A stretch of DNA of 64,000 nucleotides from DAOUJI01 sp965219565 (GTDB lineage: Bacteria > Chloroflexota > Dehalococcoidia > Lucifugimonadales > JAGWBF01): the NCBI GenBank assembly GCA_965219565.1, contig OZ244780.1, positions 620,001 to 684,000 of the forward strand, written 5' to 3'. Within the stretch, counting starts at the first letter, position 1, and every line of letters starts with the position of its first letter. The translations under genes and the position numbers were made by a program. This document shows, piece after piece, positions 43,396-52,700 of this stretch. The notes beneath the pieces were generated by a model. The model made no database searches. It had not been told where the DNA came from and worked only from the letters and a program-made list of their open reading frames with translations.

Positions 43396-43754
43396 CGCTG
43401 GTCTGACCGCCGTTCCCGTATCAGCCTCCGCCACTCGGCCAGTGACTGCACGTCATCGCCGAGAGACCTCAGATACTGGACGGCGCCTGGATTTCGGGAG
43501 AGCGTATCCGCCAAGTCCGAGGGAATCTTCCCAGCCAGAGTTATCAGTTCGTCGGCCAGTTCGGTCTCGTTTCGGCTCAGTTCACCAGCCAACTCTCGAG
43601 CGATCCCCTTCAGAACCGCTTCGCTGGGAGGTTCGACGCGTCCATTCTCTATCTTGCTCAGGTAGGTGAAGTCGACTCCGATTCTCTCCGCTAGGTCGCG
43701 TTGGCTCATTTGGGCCTGCTTGCGCAATGTGCGTAGACGCTCCGAGAAATCCAT
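43392..43754 (-). CDS. CapH-like XRE repressor of the CBASS operon
   Basis: This 120-residue protein has an N-terminal HTH (MSQRDLAERIGVDFTYLSKI, ENGRVEPPS) and a C-terminal helical half with LSRNPGAVQYLRSLGDD that could hold the cleavage site. It is the first gene of the leftward CBASS operon and faces the methyltransferase gene. An inverted repeat that overlaps its own -35 box lies 34 bases upstream. AGGAGAGG precedes the start. Confidence 0.75.
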   Translation of the reverse strand: MDFSERLRTLRKQAQMSQRDLAERIGVDFTYLSKIENGRVEPPSEAVLKGIARELAGELSRNETELADELITLAGKIPSDLADTLSRNPGAVQYLRSLGDDVQSLAEWRRLIRERRSDQR

Positions 43755-43770
43755 GCTGCACCTCTCCTAT

Positions 43771-43800
43771 AGATTAGCCGATATTGAGTTGATTATCAAC
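43771..43800 (-). promoter_or_regulatory. CBASS operon promoter with palindromic operator
   Basis: On the minus strand TTGATA (43794-43799), a 17-base spacer and TAATCT (43771-43776) form a promoter. GTTGAT-T-ATCAAC at 43788-43800 is a perfect 13-base inverted repeat covering the -35 box, a natural binding site for the adjacent XRE repressor. It also lies within 62 bases of the divergent methyltransferase gene, so it may control both. Confidence 0.6.
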
Positions 43801-43861
43801 AGCAATTGAGAGTATGCTGGGAGAGTCACAGAATCCGGGGGCACCGGGAGAAAGCGGACAC

Positions 43862-46800
43862 ATGCCTATAAGGAACCGAGAAGACGCGGTTGAGGTGGAG
43901 AGCCGCATCGCACGCATCTTTGAATCGCCTGCGGGCGAGCGGGGAGTTGCTGTTCGCACGCTGTTCGTCGAGGTGCTGGACTTCGATCCAGCATCCGGCC
44001 ACGTGGACCTCGGCGGCTCGCCTGCCAGCGTGGCCCTGCCCGCCTCTGCGGAACGAATCGCCTCCCTGGACGGCGTGCACGTAGTGTACGTGGCCCTAAA
44101 CACCCAAGAGACGGACCGTGTGCGCAAGAGCGAGGCTTCCGGTGCGGCCAAGCAGGTCATGGATCAGCTCGACGGTGACCTGCTCTTGGTCTTCACTAAC
44201 ACCTCTGCTAGTCAGTTGCACTTCGTGTATCCCACCTTCGAAGGGATGCGGCCGCTTCTCCGCCGCATGGTGGTGGAGCGGGACCTGCCTCGCCGCACCG
44301 CCATCCAGCAGGTCTCCAACATTTACTGGAATCACCAGCAAAGCGGCATCATCCGGCTGGCCCTAGACCAAGCCTTCGATGTTGAGCCCGTCACCAGAGA
44401 GTTCTTCTCTGAGTACAAGCGAGTTTTCGAAACAACGGAACAAAGCGTTACCGGCTTTGGCACCGACACGGAGGCGCGGCGGCGGTTCGTCCAGACCCTG
44501 TTCAACCGTCTCATGTTCGTCTATTTCCTGTCTCGCAAGGGGTGGCTCACCTTCAAGGGCGACAAGGACTATCTCAATGCCCTGTGGCGCGACTACCGAG
44601 CCGCTGAGGGTGAGTACAAGAACTTCTATTACGACAGGCTGCGGCTCCTCTTCTTTGCCGGGTTGAACAACTACCGGTCCGAGGACGTCACCTCCGAACG
44701 GAAGGCGCAAAGGCTCATCGGTGATGTGCCGTTTCTCAACGGCGGCCTGTTCGACATGACAGAGGAGGACGCTCGAACGAGTATCGTCGTTCCCGACGAG
44801 TGCATCTCCGAGATTCTCACGAAGCTCTTCGACCGCTTCAACTTCACCGTGATGGAGGCCACGCCCTTTGACGTGGAGGTAGCCGTAGACCCGGAGATGC
44901 TCGGCAAGGTGTTCGAAGAGCTGGTTACCGGCCGCCACGACTCCGGCGCTTACTACACACCCCGCCCCGTCGTCTCCTTCATGTGCCGTGAGGCGCTCAA
45001 GGGATATCTGGAGGGCCAGGACACCGGTGTCACGCCGGAAGCCATCGCCCGGTTCGTAGACGAACGCGACACGTCCGGCATCTCGGTGACATCTGCCCGC
45101 AAGGTGGCCCAGGCGCTAGACGAGGTGACCGTGGTTGATCCCGCCTGCGGCTCTGGAGCCTACCTCTTGGGCATGATGCAGGAACTGGTGGAGCTTCAGA
45201 CCGCCCTATTCAACGTGGGCGTGGATCCAAAGGGCCTCTACGACCTGAAGCTGCACATCATTGAGCGCAACCTGTACGGCGTGGACATTGACGACTTTGC
45301 GGTGAACATCGCCATGTTGCGGCTGTGGCTTTCCTTGGCCATAGAGTACGAGGGCGACAAGCCGCCGCCCCTGCCCAACCTGGACTTCAAGGTGCTTTGC
45401 GGCGACAGCCTGCTGGGGCCGGACCCCGGCCCAGACAGCTACGGGGACCTCTTCCGCCACAGGGCGCACAGTGTTGCCGCCCAACTCGTTGACCTCAAGG
45501 CCCGGCACATGGAGACGACGACCGGCAAGGATGCGCTCAAGCGGGAGATAGAGCACGTACAGGACGAGCTCAGGGAGGCCCTTGCCGACGCGCCGTCGCC
45601 TGCCGGGGCCGTCGATTGGCGCGTGGAGTTCGCTGAGGTGTTCGACCGTGGGGGCTTCGACGTCGCCATCGCCAATCCGCCCTATGTCCAGCTGCAGAGC
45701 AACGGGGGCCTTTTGGCAAACCTGTATAGGAACGCCGGCTACAAGACCTTCGTCCGCACCGGCGACGTCTATCAACTCTTCCACGAGCGGGGCTGCCAAG
45801 CGCTCAAGCCCGCCAATGGCCTGCTGGCCTACATCACATCCAACAGCTGGCTGAAGGCGGAGTATGGCAAGACCACCCGCAGGTACTTCTCCGAAAAGCA
45901 TACACCCCTGAGGTTGCTCGAGTTGGGTAAGGACGTGTTCGAGTCAGCCATCGTCGATTCCGGGGTGCTGGTACTGCGGACAGGTGGAGCCGGCGAGGTC
46001 TTCTCCGGCGTTGATATGGACCGTTTGCTCATCAAGGAAGTTCCACCTCAAGAAAGCCTGTGGGGCCGTGTGCGGCCTGACGGCGACGCTCCTTGGAGCA
46101 TCCTGTCGTCCCTGGAGCAGAGCGTGCTGGAGAAGATGCTGTCGAAGGGAACGCCGCTCAAGGACTGGGATGTAAATATCAACTCCGGAATAAAGACTGG
46201 CTACAATAAAGCATTCATAATCGACAACAAAATCAAAAATGCATTGGTAGACAAAGACCTGAAATCCGCGGAAATCTTGAAGCCGATGTTGCGTGGGCGA
46301 GACATCCGACGTTACTTAACGCCTTGGACCGGTCAGTGGTTAGTCGATACTCATAATGGCTTTGGACATGTTGCTCCTGTCACTGTTGACAAATATCCCG
46401 CTATTAAATCCCATTTGGACACGTACTATCAGTACTTAGACAAGCGAGGAGACAAGGGGAAAACTCCTTACAACCTTCGCGACTGTGCTTACTACGAAGA
46501 ATTTGCCCAAGAAAAACTAATTTGGATAGAACTGGTTGACCGAGGACGATTCACCTATGACAACAGTGGGATATTTTGTGGGAATTCAGCATACATTTTG
46601 TCTGGACATTCAATCAAATACTTGTGCTCACTTCTCAACTCGACCCTGATATATTGGTTTATGAACAGCACTGCTCTTACTTCTGGGATGGGTGCAACTC
46701 GTTGGATCAAAACGTTTGTTGAGCGCATCCCCATCCCCAAGGTCTCCGATGTGAAGCAGCACCCGTTCATTGACCTCGTAGACCGCATCTTGGCCGCCAA

Positions 46801-47041
46801 GGACGCGGACCCGAACGCGGACACCAGCCATTTGGAATGGGAGATCGACAGGCTTGTTTACGACCTTTATGGCCTGACAGAGGAGGAGGCCACAGCCATT
46901 GAGCGGAGCCTGGGCCTGATTCACCGGACAGATGAAGAGGAGGACGCGGCCATAGCCATGGCTATGGAGGAGGCGAAGGCGGAAGGCTACGTCAGCGAGG
47001 AAGTCGTTATGGCAACGCTGCGGGCCTTGAATGGAAATTAG
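43862..47041 (+). CDS. Eco57I-like adenine DNA methyltransferase of a defence locus
   Basis: This is a protein of about 1,059 residues. An N-terminal module of about 400 residues (with VYFLSRKGWL and FLNGGLFDMTEED) precedes the methylase core, whose SAM motif is VVDPACGSGAYLLG (about 424) and whose catalytic NPPY is IANPPYVQLQSNGG (about 604). A TaqI-C-type target-recognition region follows (LKPMLRGRDIRRYL and onward). It methylates adenine in a specific site. ATG 43862 was preferred to ATG 43814. Between about 46160 and 46700 the base composition drops sharply, within the recognition region. Whether the N-terminus is a nuclease cannot be decided. Partner candidate: the PLD-SNF2 protein at 49707. 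Confidence 0.8.
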   Translation: MPIRNREDAVEVESRIARIFESPAGERGVAVRTLFVEVLDFDPASGHVDLGGSPASVALPASAERIASLDGVHVVYVALNTQETDRVRKSEASGAAKQVMDQLDGDLLLVFTNTSASQLHFVYPTFEGMRPLLRRMVVERDLPRRTAIQQVSNIYWNHQQSGIIRLALDQAFDVEPVTREFFSEYKRVFETTEQSVTGFGTDTEARRRFVQTLFNRLMFVYFLSRKGWLTFKGDKDYLNALWRDYRAAEGEYKNFYYDRLRLLFFAGLNNYRSEDVTSERKAQRLIGDVPFLNGGLFDMTEEDARTSIVVPDECISEILTKLFDRFNFTVMEATPFDVEVAVDPEMLGKVFEELVTGRHDSGAYYTPRPVVSFMCREALKGYLEGQDTGVTPEAIARFVDERDTSGISVTSARKVAQALDEVTVVDPACGSGAYLLGMMQELVELQTALFNVGVDPKGLYDLKLHIIERNLYGVDIDDFAVNIAMLRLWLSLAIEYEGDKPPPLPNLDFKVLCGDSLLGPDPGPDSYGDLFRHRAHSVAAQLVDLKARHMETTTGKDALKREIEHVQDELREALADAPSPAGAVDWRVEFAEVFDRGGFDVAIANPPYVQLQSNGGLLANLYRNAGYKTFVRTGDVYQLFHERGCQALKPANGLLAYITSNSWLKAEYGKTTRRYFSEKHTPLRLLELGKDVFESAIVDSGVLVLRTGGAGEVFSGVDMDRLLIKEVPPQESLWGRVRPDGDAPWSILSSLEQSVLEKMLSKGTPLKDWDVNINSGIKTGYNKAFIIDNKIKNALVDKDLKSAEILKPMLRGRDIRRYLTPWTGQWLVDTHNGFGHVAPVTVDKYPAIKSHLDTYYQYLDKRGDKGKTPYNLRDCAYYEEFAQEKLIWIELVDRGRFTYDNSGIFCGNSAYILSGHSIKYLCSLLNSTLIYWFMNSTALTSGMGATRWIKTFVERIPIPKVSDVKQHPFIDLVDRILAAKDADPNADTSHLEWEIDRLVYDLYGLTEEEATAIERSLGLIHRTDEEEDAAIAMAMEEAKAEGYVSEEVVMATLRALNGN

Positions 47042-47300
47042 ATACGGTTCCAGATTCAATCGCGACTTGGCGCGAAGACGCAACCCGGACTTGAACCGCA
47101 GTGTGGAGCGAGTAATTGAGGAGCTGAAGGCAGCGTCAAGCATCAGGGAAGTTGGGAACGTCAGAAAAATGGAAGGGTGGGAGAGCCTTTACCGTATTAG
47201 AATAGGAGACTACCGTCTGGGCTTAGAGTTGGAGGACGATACAGCTATACTACTGAGAATTGGACACCGGCGGGAATTCTATCGCTACTTCCCGCAATAG
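47031..47300 (+). CDS. RelE/ParE-like protein without an obvious antitoxin
   Basis: This 89-residue protein shows the RelE pattern (FNRDLARRRNPDLNRSVERV; VRKMEGWESLYRIRIGDYRLGLELED; ILLRIGHRREFYRYFP). It overlaps the methyltransferase 3' end by 11 bases, so it is translated from that mRNA. No antitoxin-like gene flanks it. It may be a toxin held in check by the locus, or a non-toxic subunit. Confidence 0.75.
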   Translation: MEIRYGSRFNRDLARRRNPDLNRSVERVIEELKAASSIREVGNVRKMEGWESLYRIRIGDYRLGLELEDDTAILLRIGHRREFYRYFPQ

Positions 47301-47438
47301 CTAAGCGCAGGTTCACCATTGATAAGGAGTTACTAACCTGCAGGCAATTTTCTATGGGAGCCGGCACACTATCCGAATAAGTGCCGTAGCAAACTACGCA
47401 ACTCATAACGTGAAAACTCAATAGGTGGGGAAAACGAC

Positions 47439-48824
47439 ATGGCAGCGATCTACAAGCTACTACAAAATTTGCTAGCAATTGAGGAAACCACACCCTACCA
47501 TTGCAAGATTGAGGCATCTTCAGAAACTGATCACCAATGCTTGGAAGGAGATGTAACTTTTCAAGTAGAGAATGGGTTCCTGACATTCAACTTCTTCCCG
47601 GAAAAAGATGGATTAGATTTAGAATCAAATCGACTCTTTGCTGTATCTGGACAAGAGAACGCGGATACTATTCTCAGCGTTCCCAGCCAGGACTTCGAGT
47701 ATCCAGTGCGAATACTCAGCTTGCCTCACCCTGGTATGATAACGGTCGGCCTGCCAATCAACAGATACAAGATGAAGGGCGTACTAGCGGCTGAACACTT
47801 TGGGTACGATCTAGCTCCGCTAACCAATGTCACTATGTGGTTCGAAAACTTGCCCGAATTCCGCGGCAGAGAGGCACTTTTTTTCAAAAGTGGGATAACA
47901 AGGTCGCATAATGACCACGAAACCCCGATGGGGTTCCGCATACTTGGTTATCTTATTCTGAACGCAAGAGGATGGTCTGTCAATTTCAACGAGGTTCCGA
48001 GGGAAATGCAGGTTTCCCATCAAGAAAGCCACATATGCGTAGTGAAACGTGAGCAAGGCGATCATTTCACAGCGCGGGAATTCGGGGAGTTCCTGGAAGA
48101 CCTGCTGCCTTTTCTTTCTTTTGTCTTCGGTCGAAACGTTCGCCCCATTGTGGCTATGGGCAACGGAGAAAATGCCCCAATAACCAAATGGGGAATCATC
48201 AACAATGGAAATACTTCCTCGCATCACGGAAGAAACTGGTATTTGCTTTGTTCAGACCAGATAGATATCAGACCGATTTTCCAGCGGTTCTGCGAACTAC
48301 CGGAGCAAATCAGAATACAATGGCGTAAAGTAATTCAGGCCTATATCGCTAGCGAGGAAATTGCCAATGTTCTCCGAAGATACCAAGTCGCTGAGGCTGT
48401 CAGCCTTTCAAGTCTTGAAGGGCTAACAAAATCCGTCATCAGCACATACGAACAGGAAATTAGAGAGCAATGGCTGACCAAAAGCCTCGAGCTGAAACAT
48501 CCTACGGACGAAGATGGCAACCCACAAGGGTTGAAAGACGCGATTGAGTTGGTTGTGAAGCGGAAACTCGGAAGTACACAGTTGGATAGTATCCTGGTAC
48601 AAATCACAAAGCTCCGAAACACGACAGTACACCTCGACCTGAACGCGGAGGAAGACCTCGAAAACGCCTACTTCAGATGGCAAAACTGCCAATCGTTGGT
48701 CGAAGTCATTTTACTGGCAACCCTGGGGTTGAAGGGAATTCCGAACAGAACCCAGCCGGGAAAATTCGAGGTAATGGGCAAAGATATCCTCTGGAAGCAA
48801 AGGGCGGAGGCTATTAACCTTTAG
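47439..48824 (+). CDS. HEPN-domain protein, ApeA/abortive-infection-like
   Basis: This 461-residue protein has a beta-rich N-terminal half (about 1-210) and a helical C-terminal half. Near the end ITKLRNTTVHLD holds Arg393-Asn and His398, the Rx4-6H signature of HEPN ribonucleases. An N-terminal sensing domain followed by a HEPN nuclease resembles ApeA-type anti-phage proteins. The similarity is architectural, and the exact family was not established. The gene is much more AT-rich than its neighbours, a sign of separate acquisition. Confidence 0.6.
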   Translation: MAAIYKLLQNLLAIEETTPYHCKIEASSETDHQCLEGDVTFQVENGFLTFNFFPEKDGLDLESNRLFAVSGQENADTILSVPSQDFEYPVRILSLPHPGMITVGLPINRYKMKGVLAAEHFGYDLAPLTNVTMWFENLPEFRGREALFFKSGITRSHNDHETPMGFRILGYLILNARGWSVNFNEVPREMQVSHQESHICVVKREQGDHFTAREFGEFLEDLLPFLSFVFGRNVRPIVAMGNGENAPITKWGIINNGNTSSHHGRNWYLLCSDQIDIRPIFQRFCELPEQIRIQWRKVIQAYIASEEIANVLRRYQVAEAVSLSSLEGLTKSVISTYEQEIREQWLTKSLELKHPTDEDGNPQGLKDAIELVVKRKLGSTQLDSILVQITKLRNTTVHLDLNAEEDLENAYFRWQNCQSLVEVILLATLGLKGIPNRTQPGKFEVMGKDILWKQRAEAINL

Positions 48825-48974
48825 AAACCATTAGGAGACGACACGAACATCCTCCACACAACTACTGGCCCGGACCTGTTGAGCCGGCTGAGGGAGATCG
48901 AGAGCAGAAGAGAGGCCCCTGTGGCCATCTGACGGAAACGGAGTGACGCGAACGCTGTTTGCGGAGGAAATGAG

Positions 48975-49250
48975 ATGAGCACTGTGCGAGCAAAGTATGA
49001 GAACGGCGTCCTGACACCGCTGGATCCCCTCGACCTGGAAGAGGGCACGGAGGTGACGGTGTCGGTGGAGGGCGGCCCCGTTGGAGTGTCGGATGACACT
49101 CCAACGCCAAAGCGGGGGCTGGCCGCCATCGTGGAGAGAGTGAAGGAACGACAGAAAGGCATCCCCCCAGAAGAATGGGCGGATATCCCGACGGACCTGG
49201 CCAAGAACCACAAGCATTACCTGTACGGCCACCCCAAAGAGGAAGACTGA
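48975..49250 (+). CDS. DUF104/AF2212-like antitoxin
   Basis: This 91-residue protein begins MSTVRAKYENGVLTPLDPLDLEEGTEV, the AbrB-like DUF104 domain found in antitoxins. A helical C-terminus (LAAIVERVKERQKGIPPEEW) could bind the toxin. A GGAGGAAA lies upstream. Its stop shares one base with the PIN gene start, the usual antitoxin-toxin arrangement. Confidence 0.85.
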   Translation: MSTVRAKYENGVLTPLDPLDLEEGTEVTVSVEGGPVGVSDDTPTPKRGLAAIVERVKERQKGIPPEEWADIPTDLAKNHKHYLYGHPKEED

Positions 49251-49672
49251 TGGCGTTGGTCTTCGCGGATACAAGTTACTGGTTAGCGATACTGCTCCCC
49301 GGTGATCAGTTGCACGACCGGGCTTCAGCTGTGGCGACGGCCGATGACGAGGCAACAGTAGTGACAACGCAGATGGTGTTGGCTGAAGTCCTAAACCACA
49401 TCTCGGGAATGGGCCTCCGCGCCAGGCTGGCTGCCGCGCGGCTACTCGAAGACCTCGGAAGCAACCCCAATGTGGACATCATCCCGCAGACGGATGCGCA
49501 GTTCATGGCAGCGGTGGAGCGGTACGCTTCGCGAAGTGACCAAAGGTGGAGCCTCACGGACTGCGCGAGCTTCCTTGCCATGGAGGAGCGTGGCATCACC
49601 GAGGCACTGGCCTACGACCGGGACTTTGAGCAAGCAGGCTTTGTCGCCCTGCTGAGGGGAGACCAGGGATGA
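49250..49672 (+). CDS. PIN-domain toxin (VapC-like ribonuclease)
   Basis: This 140-residue protein has the PIN acidic residues in order: FADTSYW (Asp), MVLAEVLNH (Glu), SLTDCASFLAM (Asp) and ALAYDRDFEQAG (Asp). Such proteins cut tRNA or rRNA. The start at ATG 49250 overlaps the antitoxin stop. The pair lies between the HEPN gene and the PLD-SNF2 helicase, on the same strand, and may stabilise the defence locus. Confidence 0.85.
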   Translation: MALVFADTSYWLAILLPGDQLHDRASAVATADDEATVVTTQMVLAEVLNHISGMGLRARLAAARLLEDLGSNPNVDIIPQTDAQFMAAVERYASRSDQRWSLTDCASFLAMEERGITEALAYDRDFEQAGFVALLRGDQG

Positions 49673-49692
49673 TGCCACACGACTGCCCTCCT

Positions 49693-49728
49693 ATAGGTGC
49701 AGCCCGTTGAATAGGTGCAGCCCGTTGA
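49693..49728 (+). repeat. Perfect 18-bp tandem duplication at the start of the PLD-SNF2 gene
   Basis: ATAGGTGCAGCCCGTTGA occurs twice in a row (49693-49710 and 49711-49728). Each copy contains a possible TTG start (49707 and 49725) in the same frame, so the duplication changes the N-terminus by six codons without shifting frame. Confidence 0.8.
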
Positions 49729-52700
49729 ACATCCTGCACTCCACGACGGACCCGACGCTGCTGGCCCGTCTCAAAGAGATGTTGGGCAGCTCCGTCCGGG
49801 CCGACATCGCCGTTGGGTACTTCTTCATCGGCGGCTTCGGGGCCGTGTCCGACGATCTGGCCCGGCTGGACAAGGTGCGCATCCTGGTGGGGCGGACAGA
49901 CCGGCAGGTGCTGGAGGAGGTTGCATTGGGCCTTCAGCAGAATCAGGCCCTGCGTGCCCGACTGGATGCGGACGCTCTGGTGCGACGCAGCCAGCGAAGC
50001 CAGATAGCTCAGGAGACCGTCGATCGCGTCGCTGAGGGCGTGGCTGTGCTACCGCAGGAGCGAGGCACGGAGGTTGCGGTTTCTATGCTGAGGGATCTAG
50101 TGGCCCTCGGCAAAGTGGAGGTGCGAGCCTACCTGCGAAGCCCTCTCCACGCCAAGGCGTACCTCTGTTGGTACGATAACCACGCTGAGCCTGGAGCGGC
50201 GGTGGTCGGCTCATCCAACCTAACGCTGGCCGGGTTCATGGGCAACACGGAGCTCAACGTACGAGTCACCGGAGACGCGGAGATGGCAGCCCTGCGCGAC
50301 TGGTTCGATGCCCTGTGGGGAGACTCGGAGGACATCAGCAGTGCTCTGGTTACGGAACTGGAACGGTCATGGGTCCTAGCCAAGACACCTCCGTACCACG
50401 TCTACCTGAAGGCCCTCTACGAGCTCTACTACACCGACGTCGGAGGTGGACAACTGACAGTCCCACCACGGGACCAACTGCTGGCCAACTTCCAATTGGA
50501 CGCCGTGCGCCGCGGGCTGTCCATGATAGAGGCCTACGGGGGCTGCTACGTCGGCGACGTGGTTGGACTGGGCAAGACCTTCATTGGCGCGGAACTGCTG
50601 CGCCAACTCCGGGTGAGCTACCCCAACGAAGGGCCGCCTCTGATTCTCTGTCCTGCTGGACTGAAGCCCATGTGGGAAGCGTTCAACGAGCGCTTCGCCC
50701 TAGGTGCAGAAGTGGTCTCTCACAGCATGATCGCTGCGCCCGTCGGGGCAGAGTTCGACGAGGAGTTGGGACGCTACGTTGACGCAGCCCAGCCGGGGCA
50801 TGGCATCGTCCTTGAGCAGACGTACCCCAACCGAGGGCCAGTACTGGTGGACGAGGCACACAATTTCCGCAACATAAACCAACGTTCCAGAGGGCTCACG
50901 AGCTACCTCGAATCGGGCGATCACAAGCTGATTCTACTCAGCGCCACACCGCAGAACCTGGGACCAATGGACATCTACCGCCAGCTTCGGCTGTTTCTCC
51001 ACGATACGGAGCACGGCCTGAACATCGAGCCGGTCAGCTTGGAGTCCTACTTCCACAATGCTCAGCTGTGGTTGGCATACCGTGCCGAGTACGAGAACTA
51101 CGAGGCGGAGTTCAGTGCGTGGCAGGCGTCTGGGTCAGTGGGAGCGCCTCCGTTGCCTCCCGAAAAACCGAAGGTGCCCAAGGCGGAGATAGACCAGGTG
51201 CTGCTTCCGGTGTTCATACGCCGACGACGAAAGGACATAAGGGACCTCTACGGGGACACGGCACTCGTGGACGGCAAGCCGGTGCGCTTCCCGGACCCAG
51301 TATTAGACAACGTGGAGTACCGGCTGGACAAGGTGTATGCGAAGGCAGGGCCGCTGGACGAGTTGGAGGAGTTGCTGCACAAGCACAGGGCGGCACGGTA
51401 TCGGGCCACCGAGTACATCAAAGAGGAGGTCAAGTCCAACCCGGAATACCGCGACCTATTCCGTGCAGGGGACAGGATCGCTCGGCTGATGGGCGTGCTC
51501 CTACTGAAGCGACTGGAGTCCAGCATTGAGGCCTTCCGCTCCACGCTGCGCTCCCTGATGACCAGTAACCGGAACTTCCGAGAGGCGCTGGACACTGGAT
51601 TTGTCCCCATCGGTAGCACGGCGACACGCCTCTTGGCCGGGCAGTCCTTCGAAGTGGACGATCTGCTGGATGTCCTCCGGCAGGAGGAGCAGCGCCGACA
51701 GCAGGCCGGCGCCGTGCGCGACAAGCTGGTCCACAGCGGTGCTGACTTCGAAACCGACAGGTGGACGCTAGATCTCGATGCAGACTACGACGTGCTCAAG
51801 GACATCCTCGGGCGGGTCGAGGACATCAGGCCGGAGGACGACGACAAACTCAGGGCGCTGCGGGACTTCCTGGCTCGGCCGGAAGTGGAGGCGGGGAAGG
51901 TGCTCATCTTCTCCGAGGCCGAGACGACAGTGGAGTACCTCTACAACGAGCTAAATCCCAAGGGGCAGCATGAGCACATCGCGCGGCTGACAGGAAGCAC
52001 AAGCCATGATGCCGAGAGGATGGTGAAGCGATTCTCTCCAACTTGGAACTTGGGGGCGCGCGAGTCTTTGCCCGGTCCAGAGATACAAGTGTTACTGGCG
52101 ACCGACATCGTATCCGAGGGTCAGAACTTGCAGGACTGCGCCTGCGTGCTGAACTATGACCTGCACTGGAACCCGGTACGTCTCATCCAGCGGTTCGGGC
52201 GGGTGGACCGCATTGGCACCGAGCATGAGGTGATCAACCTCCACAACATGTGGCCCGACGTTGCGGTGGACGAGGAGTTGTCGCTCACGGAAAGGCTGCA
52301 CCGGCGCATCCAGTCGTTCCACGACCTTATAGGATTGGACAGCAAGCTGCTGTCGGATGCTGAACGGCTGAACGCAAGCGCAATGTACCGCATCTACGAT
52401 GGCAAGACGCTGCCTGACATGGACGACGGGCTGGACGAAGTGGCTGCGAATCAGCGGGCCATCACCCTGCTCCAGCGCATCCAAGAAGATGATCCGAACC
52501 TGTGGCAAACGATCACCGGGCTGCCCGACGGGATTCGGTCAGCACTGTCGGTGCGCACGAAGCAGCCCGCGCCGTCGAATGAGAGCTACGCTCAGAACGT
52601 ACTGCGGATAGAGGGATCGCAGGCGCCGCTCATGACGCCTACAACTATGGCGTCTGAATCCTCACCGTTTGACGATCCGAGGCAGGGGGAGACGATGGTG

